Of a stretch of 63,957 nt of DNA, positions 37,913-44,938 are shown in pieces. How positions within the stretch are numbered: position 1 is the stretch's first letter; every line of letters starts with the position of its first letter. Source of the DNA: a virus; the IMG/VR virus record IMGVR_UViG_3300028025_006013, positions 1-63,957 of that record. One strand, written 5' to 3'. Under the pieces are notes generated by a model. It did no database searches and was not told where the DNA came from. It worked only from the letters and a program-made list of their open reading frames with translations. Position numbers and translations under genes: made by a program.

Positions 37913-38419
37913 ATGCTATACTCAACACACACCCCCGAACTAATCGACAAACACATCTCGCGTTTGCAACCACTCAACTACAACCAGTTCAGATGGTGGA
38001 GACGATTCGACACAAAATACAAACCACTACCAAAAGGCGCATCATTTTACCAGCGTATACGCAACGGTGAATTTGAATTCAGCCACTACTTTTGGCAAGC
38101 ACACCACTGCGAACACGAAATTAACCAAAAATACCTCGAGTGCCGCTCAGATATGCAAAAAATGCTGGAAAAATACGCAGTTGATTTTGCTCGCCGCAAA
38201 CGATTGTGGGAAGATTTCCACACACATGAAGCGGATATGCTGGATTCAATATGCAAAAACTTCATGCGTGAATTTGGGTTAACCAAAGAACAGTATATGC
38301 TTGAAGTAGAAACATTTGACGGTACACTAGAGGAACTGTACATTCACATCCAGAGAAAACACCCCACACTCACAACCAAAGTAGAGCGTCGCGGTAGACC
38401 AAAAAAACAAACCATATGA
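37913..38419 (+). CDS. hypothetical protein with AT-hook-like tail
   Basis: A 168-residue protein rich in aromatic, His, Arg and Glu residues (FRWWRRFDTKYK, HYFWQAHHCEHEINQKY). The C-terminus RRGRPKK is an AT-hook-like motif, suggesting DNA binding. The stop overlaps the lipoprotein start (ATGA). Confidence 0.6.
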   Translation: MLYSTHTPELIDKHISRLQPLNYNQFRWWRRFDTKYKPLPKGASFYQRIRNGEFEFSHYFWQAHHCEHEINQKYLECRSDMQKMLEKYAVDFARRKRLWEDFHTHEADMLDSICKNFMREFGLTKEQYMLEVETFDGTLEELYIHIQRKHPTLTTKVERRGRPKKQTI

Positions 38420-38649
38420 AATACACAACATGCCTATTGCTAGCGTTGCTCGCTAGTTGCAACTACAAACCCAAACCACGTGAAACGGTGAAGTGCGTAA
38501 TTGATTCAATCTCGTGCGATATACAGCATTCACCCATATACGCTGAACCATCATTCACGTTACATACAGATTGTAACGTAAACATTCATGTAAATCGTCA
38601 CCACACTTACAGTGTGGGCGACACTATAGTATATATTAAAACCAAGTAA
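38416..38649 (+). CDS. small lipoprotein
   Basis: A 77-residue protein with a short signal sequence and lipobox LLALLASC; the acylated Cys would be residue 15. The mature part has four Cys/His-rich beta-like segments. Translationally coupled to the previous gene. An envelope role such as superinfection exclusion is possible but only inferred. Confidence 0.6.
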   Translation: MKYTTCLLLALLASCNYKPKPRETVKCVIDSISCDIQHSPIYAEPSFTLHTDCNVNIHVNRHHTYSVGDTIVYIKTK

Positions 38650-38651
38650 AT

Positions 38652-39170
38652 ATGAGACAATTTATTCAAGGTGTACGCAATTTAATCAAATGGTTTCCCA
38701 TCGTGTGGGCAGATCGTGACTGGGACTATTCATTTACATACCGTGCACTCCAATTCAAAATGGAGCAACAAGCAAACCACTTGAGCGAGAACACCGTATT
38801 TGTAAACTCACAAGCATATGCGGACCATGCTCGCACCATGGCTAAATTAATCGAGCATAATCTCGACAATTACTATGGAATGGAATATTTCGACTACCAC
38901 GAAGCAGATTGGGAATTCACCCCAGTAGAGGACAAACCAGGATGCACCACTTTGGATATACGCGTTATATCTGAAGATTTCGACTCGTATTTCGCAAAGT
39001 ATCCTCGCGTATACAAGCAAATACTTGCGGGTAAAATTAATACCGGGTGGGAAGTGGACATACTCGACAAAGCAAACATTGCATTCGCTATATCGCAGTA
39101 CAATGAACAACGTTGCAAACGCATATTGTATGCTATGTTGGAGAAAGACTTGGAGAAACTATGGACTTAA
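38652..39170 (+). CDS. hypothetical phage protein
   Basis: A 172-residue protein (NLIKWFPIVWADRDWDYSF, HARTMAKLIEHNLDNYY, RCKRILYAMLEKDLEKLW). Mostly helical, with no signal peptide. It sits 2 bases after the lipoprotein gene in an apparent operon. Confidence 0.6.
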   Translation: MRQFIQGVRNLIKWFPIVWADRDWDYSFTYRALQFKMEQQANHLSENTVFVNSQAYADHARTMAKLIEHNLDNYYGMEYFDYHEADWEFTPVEDKPGCTTLDIRVISEDFDSYFAKYPRVYKQILAGKINTGWEVDILDKANIAFAISQYNEQRCKRILYAMLEKDLEKLWT

Positions 39171-39183
39171 CATATATTTAAAC

Positions 39184-39900
39184 ATGCTCAAACTTACACT
39201 AATTTCAGACACTCACGCAAAACATCACCAGTTAAACGGTGATTTACCTGGTGGCGATATACTTTTACATGCGGGCGATTTCATGACAGATGGTTATAGC
39301 CAAACCGAAGCGTGTCAATTTTTCGAATGGTTCAACAACATCAACACATACGAGCACAAAATATTCATCGCTGGTAACCATGATCGCATCATGCAAAATC
39401 ATCCACAAACCATGCGCGGTGTATTAACCGAATACAAAACCATCGACTATCTTGAAGACGAGGAGTGCGTGTTGTATTTAGATGGAGTGAATGGTGATGA
39501 GCCAGAGCAAAACATTCGCATTTACGGATCGCCATGGCAACCTGAATTCTATTCGTGGGCTTTCAACCTACCACGCAATGGTCCCGGACTAGCAAGCAAG
39601 TGGGAAGCCATACCAGCAAACACGGATATACTCATCACACACGGACCAGCGTGGGGATACAACGATACAACACAATACAGACGTGACACGCATTTGGGTT
39701 GTGAGCTATTGCGCGAGCGAATTGATGTAATCCGACCGAAAATACACTTGAGCGGTCACATTCATAGTGGAAATGGCTACTACTACGATGGACATACACA
39801 CCACTTTAACGCATCGGTTTTAAACGAGCGATACAATTACGCAAATTTGCCATTCACATTCAACTGGAACCCAATCACAAACGAAATCATTTGGATATGA
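39184..39900 (+). CDS. calcineurin-like metallophosphoesterase
   Basis: A 238-residue protein; the start at 39184 gives MLKLTLISDTH, placing the first metal motif at the usual N-terminal position. Motifs in order: SDTH (~8), HAGDF (~29), GNHD (~64), THGP (~152), SGHIH (~195). A phosphodiesterase/phosphatase of unknown substrate. Confidence 0.85.
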   Translation: MLKLTLISDTHAKHHQLNGDLPGGDILLHAGDFMTDGYSQTEACQFFEWFNNINTYEHKIFIAGNHDRIMQNHPQTMRGVLTEYKTIDYLEDEECVLYLDGVNGDEPEQNIRIYGSPWQPEFYSWAFNLPRNGPGLASKWEAIPANTDILITHGPAWGYNDTTQYRRDTHLGCELLRERIDVIRPKIHLSGHIHSGNGYYYDGHTHHFNASVLNERYNYANLPFTFNWNPITNEIIWI

Positions 39901-40148
39901 CCTTGGAGGAATTCAACACAAAATGGAAAAAGAACATAGTTCGGCGATTTCCGGGGCTGCAAATCGATGATCCTAGCGTAATTGAATACTGCGATAAGCG
40001 ATTTGAGCAATTGAAACAAACGTACCCTGGCTTCAAATGTTCATCCATACACAATCGGTATGGCATTGTTCGATGCAATTTCTCGAGTGCAGAGGAGGAC
40101 ATTGACTTGGAGATGAGCAACGAAATTAGCAAACTACTAAACGAATGA
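39897..40148 (+). CDS. small hypothetical protein
   Basis: An 83-residue protein. The ATG at 39897 overlaps the preceding TGA and is preferred over an upstream TTG. It contains EFNTKWKKNIVRRFPGL and ends in acidic helices. It overlaps the next start (ATGA at 40145), so all three genes are coupled. Confidence 0.6.
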   Translation: MTLEEFNTKWKKNIVRRFPGLQIDDPSVIEYCDKRFEQLKQTYPGFKCSSIHNRYGIVRCNFSSAEEDIDLEMSNEISKLLNE

Positions 40149-41080
40149 AAAAATATCTACTTTACCTATTTTTGCTCTTGCCCATCCCATGTTGGAGCCA
40201 AACCACCATTGCAACCCAGCAATTCTCATCGGTTGCACCATCTGGATGGTCATCCACCACCTCATCGTGGAATTTTGCATACAATGCAGCATCAACTGGC
40301 AATTCATTATCCGGTACATATTCAGCAAGATTGTCATCCGCATCCACGGGCAATGGCAAGTACATTTACATTCCAGTTGCAGTAATCACCGGAAACACAT
40401 ACAGAGTGAAATTCTACACAAAGCGGGCATGTGGTGTTACCGTTAACCTAAACGAGACAGCAAATCAAACCACACTCATAGCCACATCATCCGCAACCAA
40501 TGCCTCGTGTTCATCCAATTTTGGTTCGTGGTATATGTGGGAGGTGGATTTGTTTTCAACATATAGCGGAACCGCATATATTCAAATACTAATTGGCACT
40601 GTATATGGTGGGCCTACATCCGTGTATTTAGATGATGTAACCATCACATACACAGAACCCATATCGCTCCCAATTGAGCTACTGTATTTCAAAGCATATG
40701 GTAATCCAAAATTCAACCGAATCAAATGGTGTAGCGCAACCGAGACCATGAACTGGTATTTCACTGTGTACCGCAGTGAAGATGGAATGGTGTGGTTACC
40801 TATAGCAAAACAACCTGGTGCTGGAACTACATCCAATCAAACGTGCTATCAGCATGTAGATTATCGTGTATCGGATACAATTGTATACTACAAGTTAACC
40901 CAAACCGATTTCGATGGTAGCGAACACGAATGTGAAATAGTTTCACTATTTAACCCAATTTCCCCCAAACATATATCCTATGTAATTGACATTGAAGGGA
41001 GATACGTTGGCGAGGAATATGTGGGGTGGGTTATTGTTATTTATTCTGATTCATCTACTCATTTGATGTACCAAGAGTGA
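40145..41080 (+). CDS. secreted beta-sandwich protein with T9SS cargo-like C-terminus
   Basis: A 311-residue protein. Signal peptide YLLYLFLLLPIPCWSQ, then a carbohydrate-binding-like jelly-roll (~20-172, ending VYLDDVTITY). Residues ~176-270 (LPIELLYFKAYG, TETMNWYFTVYRSEDG, YYKLTQTDFDGSE) are the domain that precedes the sorting signal in many Bacteroidota secreted proteins. The last ~35 residues (YVIDIEGRYV, then GWVIVIYSD) resemble a shortened type IX secretion C-terminal signal. Probably host-derived. Confidence 0.7.
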   Translation: MKKYLLYLFLLLPIPCWSQTTIATQQFSSVAPSGWSSTTSSWNFAYNAASTGNSLSGTYSARLSSASTGNGKYIYIPVAVITGNTYRVKFYTKRACGVTVNLNETANQTTLIATSSATNASCSSNFGSWYMWEVDLFSTYSGTAYIQILIGTVYGGPTSVYLDDVTITYTEPISLPIELLYFKAYGNPKFNRIKWCSATETMNWYFTVYRSEDGMVWLPIAKQPGAGTTSNQTCYQHVDYRVSDTIVYYKLTQTDFDGSEHECEIVSLFNPISPKHISYVIDIEGRYVGEEYVGWVIVIYSDSSTHLMYQE

Positions 41081-41137
41081 AATATTTTTGCATGGTATGC
41101 GACTTTGATGGAATCCAGTAATATGTATGGGTGTAAT

Positions 41138-41210
41138 GGGGGTATAGCTCAGTTGGTAGAGCACTACACTTGCAATGTAGAAGTCGTGGATTCGAATTCC
41201 TCTACCTCCA
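41138..41210 (+). tRNA. tRNA-Ala (anticodon UGC)
   Basis: Full cloverleaf: acceptor GGGGGTA/TACCTCC with the G3-U70 alanine identity pair, anticodon stem CTACA/TGTAG around loop CTTGCAA (anticodon TGC), T loop TTCGAAT. Discriminator A; CCA is not encoded. Reads GCA, a dominant Ala codon in the fibre genes. Confidence 0.95.
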
Positions 41211-41225
41211 CTCCATTTTGCGCAG

Positions 41226-41268
41226 AAGGTTTGAATTCTTTTCGGAGGGTTCGAACCTTTCTGTTTTT
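41226..41268 (+). terminator. terminator after tRNA-Ala
   Basis: AAGGTTTGAA and TTCGAACCTT form a long stem with one G-T pair, followed by TCTGTTTTT. The 3' half recurs near 42206 as part of a direct repeat. Confidence 0.6.
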
Positions 41269-41282
41269 CCACCATATTTATA
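41250..41282 (+). repeat. direct repeat flanking the HNH pair (left copy)
   Basis: TTCGAACCTTTCTG... through CCACCATATTTATA matches 42206-42238 with a few differences. The two copies bracket both HNH genes. Confidence 0.6.
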
Positions 41283-41288
41283 ATAAAA
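41273..41288 (+). promoter_or_regulatory. late-type promoter box of HNH gene
   Basis: CATATTTATAATAAAA, 6 bases before the ATG at 41295; identical over 20 bases to the HNH promoter at 27658. Confidence 0.5.
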
Positions 41289-41294
41289 CGCAAA

Positions 41295-41753
41295 ATGGAA
41301 ACAAAACATTGCCCTAAATGTGGCGAAACAAAAACAATCGATTTATTTCGCAACAACAAGAAACAACCAGACGGGTTGTATCGAATATGCAAAGCTTGCT
41401 GCAAGGCATACGAACAAAAAGCATACCGCAATAATCCCAAACGATATATCGAAAGGAGTGTAAAACGCATTCAATCCAACCGGGAATGGATAAACCAATA
41501 CAAACAAAATGCATCTTGTACCAGATGCAAAGAAGATAGGTGGTGGATCATTGATTTCCACCATATAAATCCAGCTGAAAAAGAATACACTATCAGTGAC
41601 ATAGCAGGGAGATTTCCATATGATATAATCATGAAAGAAATTGAGAAATGCATAACCCTATGCCGTAATTGTCATTACGAATTTCATCATTTGGAACGCA
41701 CGGAAAATATCAGTTTAGACGAATACTTAAACAACCAACAACATGGAAACTAA
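41295..41753 (+). CDS. HNH endonuclease (tandem copy 1)
   Basis: A 152-residue protein. N-terminal zinc ribbon CPKCGETK with CKAC, a second zinc pair CTRC, then the HNH core IIDFHHINP and CRNCHYEFHHLE (~112-135). Free-standing homing endonuclease type. Overlaps the next gene by 11 bases. Confidence 0.85.
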   Translation: METKHCPKCGETKTIDLFRNNKKQPDGLYRICKACCKAYEQKAYRNNPKRYIERSVKRIQSNREWINQYKQNASCTRCKEDRWWIIDFHHINPAEKEYTISDIAGRFPYDIIMKEIEKCITLCRNCHYEFHHLERTENISLDEYLNNQQHGN

Positions 41754-42201
41754 AACATGTCCCAAATGCAAGGAAACCAAACAGGTTGAATTGTTTTCCC
41801 GCAATAGACACAAAGAGGATGGCCTGCAACGAACATGTAAACAATGTATCCGAGAAGCCGGTATCAAATCATACAACAAAAACAAAAAATCCTATTTGTC
41901 ACGCGTATCAAAACACAATAAATCTATATTAGACAATGTGAACCAATACAAAGCTAACCAGACATGCCAAAAATGCGGAAACGACAAATACTATTTACTC
42001 GATTTCCACCATATTGACCCATCCATAAAAGATGATAATGTCAACACTATAGCCAGGACTAGAGGAAAGCAAGCACTATCGGACGAAATAGCAAAATGTA
42101 CCATACTATGCAAAAATTGCCACTCCGATTTCCACCACCTCGAACGTACATCCAGTATTACCATATTCGATTATTTACCTAATTTACCTCGAACTGTTTG
42201 A
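41743..42201 (+). CDS. HNH endonuclease (tandem copy 2)
   Basis: A 152-residue paralogue of the preceding gene with the same layout: CPKCKETK, CKQC, CQKC, LLDFHHIDP and CKNCHSDFHHLE. Equal lengths and similar ends indicate tandem duplication followed by divergence. Both lie between tRNA-Ala and the third adhesin cassette. Confidence 0.85.
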   Translation: METKTCPKCKETKQVELFSRNRHKEDGLQRTCKQCIREAGIKSYNKNKKSYLSRVSKHNKSILDNVNQYKANQTCQKCGNDKYYLLDFHHIDPSIKDDNVNTIARTRGKQALSDEIAKCTILCKNCHSDFHHLERTSSITIFDYLPNLPRTV

Positions 42202-42205
42202 TTCA

Positions 42206-42238
42206 GTTTGAACCTTTCCTTTTTTCACCATATTTATA
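42206..42238 (+). repeat. direct repeat flanking the HNH pair (right copy)
   Basis: TTTGAACCTTTCC... through CACCATATTTATA matches 41250-41282 and includes the late-type box (CATATTTATA at 42229) of the adhesin gene. Confidence 0.6.
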
Positions 42239-42267
42239 CTTGTAATAACTTTAAACAATTTAAAAAA
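42239..42267 (+). promoter_or_regulatory. conserved adhesin leader
   Basis: TTGTAATAACTTTAAACAAT repeats the leaders before the adhesin genes at 45 and 33588, placed between the late-type box and the ATG. Confidence 0.5.
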
Positions 42268-43098
42268 ATGGGAATACTCATAAACGGACAAGTTGGATGG
42301 CGTAGCGCTACTGTGGTAGGAGCACCATCTGGGGGATGTGGTTATGCAGATACTGATGTATGTAATTTCATCACGGCTGCATCAATCACTGACACAACAC
42401 AAAAAAACGCAATTAATACCCTGGTAGCACAATTAAAAACATATGGTATATGGACGAAACTAAAAGCGGTTTATCCATTTGTAGGTGGGACTGCTTCAAG
42501 TCACAAATTTAACTTGAAAGACCCACGTGATTTGGATGCAGCGTATAGATTGACATTTAATGGTGGATGGACACATTCAAGCACTGGTGCTAAACCAAAT
42601 GGTACTACAGGATATGCAAATCCATATTACACAAATGTTACGGATAATTCGTCTATGTGGTATTATTCAAGAACTAATAATACAACTAATGGTCTTGAGA
42701 TGGGTGTATATAATAACCCATACTCAGACACTGCATTGATTGTATATTGGAATGGTGGCTCTAGCGGATATATTAGGGCATTATCCAATGGTTATTCTGG
42801 GTTAGACTGGGCTGCAACAACATCCCAAGGTTTTTATGGCGCAAATAGAACTTCATCTACATTAGCCAATTCTTGGCATAATGGTCTTAAAAAAGGTACG
42901 AATACAAATACATCATCACAAGACGCATTTACTAAAACATTATTTATTGGCGCATATAATAGTAATGCTGGTGCTACGTATTTTTCAAATAAAGAATCGG
43001 CATTTGCATCAATCGGAGATGGTTTAACTGACACTGACGCAGCTAACTTCTACACAGCAGTTCAAACATTCCAAACCACACTAGGCAGAGCAGTATAA
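42268..43098 (+). CDS. putative tail-tip adhesin / receptor-binding protein (copy 3)
   Basis: A 276-residue protein starting MGILINGQVGWRS; an in-frame TTG at 42208 is upstream of the promoter and rejected. N-terminal ~95 residues (FITAASITDTTQKNAINTL, VYPFVGGTASSHK, LKDPRDLDAA) and the C-terminus (FYTAVQTFQTTLGRAV) match the adhesin at 45; the middle differs. This supports exchangeable receptor-binding modules. Confidence 0.6.
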   Translation: MGILINGQVGWRSATVVGAPSGGCGYADTDVCNFITAASITDTTQKNAINTLVAQLKTYGIWTKLKAVYPFVGGTASSHKFNLKDPRDLDAAYRLTFNGGWTHSSTGAKPNGTTGYANPYYTNVTDNSSMWYYSRTNNTTNGLEMGVYNNPYSDTALIVYWNGGSSGYIRALSNGYSGLDWAATTSQGFYGANRTSSTLANSWHNGLKKGTNTNTSSQDAFTKTLFIGAYNSNAGATYFSNKESAFASIGDGLTDTDAANFYTAVQTFQTTLGRAV

Positions 43099-43118
43099 CC
43101 CACTAAACATACACAACA

Positions 43119-43334
43119 ATGAAAGTAAGACAATTAACCGAAGAACAAAAAAATCAATTAGTTGGCCAAACATACGATGGTGTACAATTTTTCAACCCAA
43201 CACTTGACGCGAACGGTGTATGGTTCATTTCAAACGAGGAAGTAAACAACTGTACACATCAAGGCGTTACCGAATGGATACATGACCTACCTGAAATCGA
43301 CTACAACCCAGTAGTAAGCGAATTACCATTCTAA
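43119..43334 (+). CDS. small adhesin-partner protein (copy 3)
   Basis: A 71-residue protein nearly identical to the one at 915 (MKVRQLTEEQKNQLVGQTYD ... VVSELPF), 20 bases after its adhesin. Strong conservation beside a diverged adhesin suggests it contacts the conserved end or acts in assembly. Confidence 0.65.
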   Translation: MKVRQLTEEQKNQLVGQTYDGVQFFNPTLDANGVWFISNEEVNNCTHQGVTEWIHDLPEIDYNPVVSELPF

Positions 43335-43358
43335 CCCACACTACATTTCAAAAAAACA

Positions 43359-43390
43359 TTTGGCTCCGCAAGGAGCCATTTGTATGTTTA
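43359..43390 (+). promoter_or_regulatory. host-type promoter TTTG-N20-TATGTTTA overlapping a terminator
   Basis: TTTG at 43359-43362 and TATGTTTA at 43383-43390, the closest match here to TTTG/TAnnTTTG. It would transcribe the small gene and the AlaRS-like gene. Confidence 0.65.
43361..43377 (+). terminator. hairpin, terminator type
   Basis: TGGCTCC-GCA-AGGAGCC(A), the same hairpin as at 52167, followed by TTTG. Confidence 0.6.
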
Positions 43391-43414
43391 CACATAATTT
43401 AAAATAAAACATTT

Positions 43415-43561
43415 ATGTCAAAATCAACAACAAGACAACGAGTAGAAACATTGCAAGGATGGTTAGCATTCATCACCCGCAACACACCTAAAAAAACAAC
43501 CCGCGTATCACACGAGAGTAAACCATCGCTAGATCAAATCATGCGCGAACACAACAAGTAA
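43415..43561 (+). CDS. small basic protein
   Basis: A 48-residue open frame (MSKSTTRQRVETLQGWLAF) ending 6 bases before the AlaRS-like gene and positioned just after a good promoter. Basic and polar; function unknown. Probably the first gene of the AlaRS operon. Confidence 0.5.
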   Translation: MSKSTTRQRVETLQGWLAFITRNTPKKTTRVSHESKPSLDQIMREHNK

Positions 43562-43567
43562 ACCACA

Positions 43568-44410
43568 ATGAAAGACATCCGCACACTATACCAACAGTAC
43601 TGCGAATCCCATTCAATCCCATTCAGACACGACAACAAAGTAAATCCATACGATGATACTACATTGTTTTGCCCAGCGGGAATGCAACAATTCAAACCGA
43701 AATTCAAAAACCCAGACAACACAACCATAGCAAACATACAATCGTGTATACGTTTGCAGGACATTGCGGAAATTGGAGACGGTACACATTTGTTGCATTT
43801 CAACATGCTTGGCTTGTTTTCATTCGGTGAAATGAACATGCAACAAGCGGTTGACTTTTGGATGGAATTCATTGAACGTGTACTCGAAATCAAAGTAGAC
43901 ACAATCACCATTCACCCCCACAAACTGGATGAGTGGAGACACATGTACGATGCGTATCCACACCTCAACATCACCACAGACGAGGAATGTATCTGGTCAG
44001 ATGGTGAGATGGGTGGCTACTGTACCGAATTTTATGTAAACGGGGTGGAAATAGGCAACATAGTTAACACGTTAGATCAATTCATAGATGTTGGATTCGG
44101 CATGGAGCGACTTGAGCTCATGGCAAATGGCGAACAAGTAAAGTCAGCGCTGGATACGCTGCGAGAAACAATCGAGCGCATCATCGACTCGGGCTACAAA
44201 CCTGGACCACAAAAGCAAGGGTACATTTTACGCAAATTGCTTCGTGAACTGTATGTACAGGGCGGAGAAATGGAGCACCCATTTTTCACCCAAGAGGTGG
44301 AACGTCAAGCGAAAGCAAAAGCGCGCTATGAGCGATTGGTAGTTAAACATCCAGGTATGCCAAAAGAGTGGTGGTTCGATACACATGGAGTAGATTTAGA
44401 TCTCTTGTAA
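43568..44410 (+). CDS. minimal alanyl-tRNA synthetase-like protein
   Basis: A 280-residue class II synthetase resembling the N-terminal part of AlaRS. Visible matches: TTLFCPAGMQQFKP (~35), SCIRLQDIAEIGD with the motif 2 Arg (~59), HFNMLGLFSFGE (~77-88), GGYCTEFYVNG (~148), IGNIVN (~161), motif 3 IDVGFGMERLE (~173-183), KQGYILRKLLREL (~215) and WWFDTHGVDLDLL at the C-terminus, equivalent to the DTYGFPxDLT end of the tRNA-recognition domain. Most of that domain, all of the editing domain and C-Ala are missing (bacterial AlaRS is ~870 residues). It lies ~380 bases upstream of an alanine-type tmRNA. Confidence 0.82.
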   Translation: MKDIRTLYQQYCESHSIPFRHDNKVNPYDDTTLFCPAGMQQFKPKFKNPDNTTIANIQSCIRLQDIAEIGDGTHLLHFNMLGLFSFGEMNMQQAVDFWMEFIERVLEIKVDTITIHPHKLDEWRHMYDAYPHLNITTDEECIWSDGEMGGYCTEFYVNGVEIGNIVNTLDQFIDVGFGMERLELMANGEQVKSALDTLRETIERIIDSGYKPGPQKQGYILRKLLRELYVQGGEMEHPFFTQEVERQAKAKARYERLVVKHPGMPKEWWFDTHGVDLDLL

Positions 44411-44420
44411 AAAAACGTGA

Positions 44421-44446
44421 TTGCCACATATGTATGTCGTATATTG
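44421..44446 (+). promoter_or_regulatory. host-type promoter of the tRNA/tmRNA operon
   Basis: TTG at 44421 and CGTATATTG ending 44446. The TATATTG box matches the others; the -33 element and spacing (16-17 bases) are weaker. Confidence 0.4.
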
Positions 44447-44452
44447 GTTGAA

Positions 44453-44624
44453 AACGCATTTAAAACATTAGCCCGAAGTACAAGGGAACGTAAGCAGCGC
44501 AAGGCGGTCATTTAGGTGAGTAAAACGAAATTGAGGTATCCTCATTCACCGCACACTCGGCTCCAAAACGTATGTTGGCACAAGTTTGTATGTTTTAGTG
44601 GTGCTCTCAGCAAAACATACACAT
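44453..44624 (+). ncRNA. structured leader RNA upstream of tRNA-Glu
   Basis: About 170 bases without a credible gene. It contains a strong hairpin, TGTATGTTTT (44587-44596) with AAAACATACA (44612-44621), and a smaller GAG/CTC-centred hairpin near 44530. It may be a long leader, or contain an RNA not identified here. Confidence 0.35.
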
Positions 44625-44696
44625 GCTCCGTTAGTGAAGCGGTTAACACGCTGCCCTTTCACGGCAGAAGCGCGGATTCGAATTCCGCACGGAGTA
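44625..44696 (+). tRNA. tRNA-Glu (anticodon UUC)
   Basis: Acceptor GCTCCGT/ACGGAGT (terminal G-T pair), anticodon stem CTGCC/GGCAG around CTTTCAC (anticodon TTC), T loop TTCGAAT. Discriminator A, no encoded CCA. Its 3' end directly abuts the acceptor piece of the tmRNA. Confidence 0.92.
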
Positions 44697-44763
44697 CAAA
44701 TAGTTCGTTGATTTATATTGGAAAACATGTAAGACCCAGGTTCGACTCCTGGCACGTCCACCA
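44697..44763 (+). ncRNA. ssrA: permuted tmRNA, acceptor piece
   Basis: 3' half of a tRNA-like domain: T arm CCAGG-TTCGACT-CCTGG (44736-44752), acceptor strand CACGTCC (44753-44759), discriminator A and encoded CCA. Upstream, TATATTG (44714-44720) and CATGT (44726-44730) pair with segments of the coding piece as the P2-type helix. There is no D arm or anticodon arm, so it is not a tRNA remnant. A 23-base spacer separates it from the coding piece. Confidence 0.82.
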
Positions 44764-44786
44764 CAAACCGACAATACATCACACAT

Positions 44787-44938
44787 GGGCGTGTACTTGG
44801 ATTTGATTGCATGCGACGTACGGTATATTGAGAATTGTTTAACGCTTTAAACGGCAACCAAAACCATATGAGCATTGCTGCCTAGTAGGTAGTTTTACTC
44901 AAAGCATTTTACCCATTTGGCTTAGTTAAATGGGAACT
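44787..44938 (+). ncRNA. ssrA: permuted tmRNA, coding piece with tag GNQNHMSIAA
   Basis: Begins with acceptor strand GGGCGTG (44787-44793), which pairs with CACGTCC of the acceptor piece and gives a G3-U70 alanine identity pair. TTGGATTTGATTG (44797-44809) matches the tmRNA 5' consensus. GCATG and CGGTATA pair with the acceptor piece. The tag frame starts at GGC 44853 and reads GNQNHMSIAA followed by TAG TAG (44883-44888). A small stem GTTTA/TAAAC precedes the tag; a hairpin CCCATTT/AAATGGG (44912-44934) ends the piece just before tRNA-Ser. Confidence 0.82.

Noticed and set aside
6-43334. Diversity-generating retroelement for adhesin variation
   Set aside because: No reverse transcriptase or template repeat was recognised; variation looks like cassette divergence.
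44736-44763. Degenerate tRNA remnant with encoded CCA
   Set aside because: The missing 5' half is found immediately downstream with full acceptor pairing, so it is explained by a permuted tmRNA.
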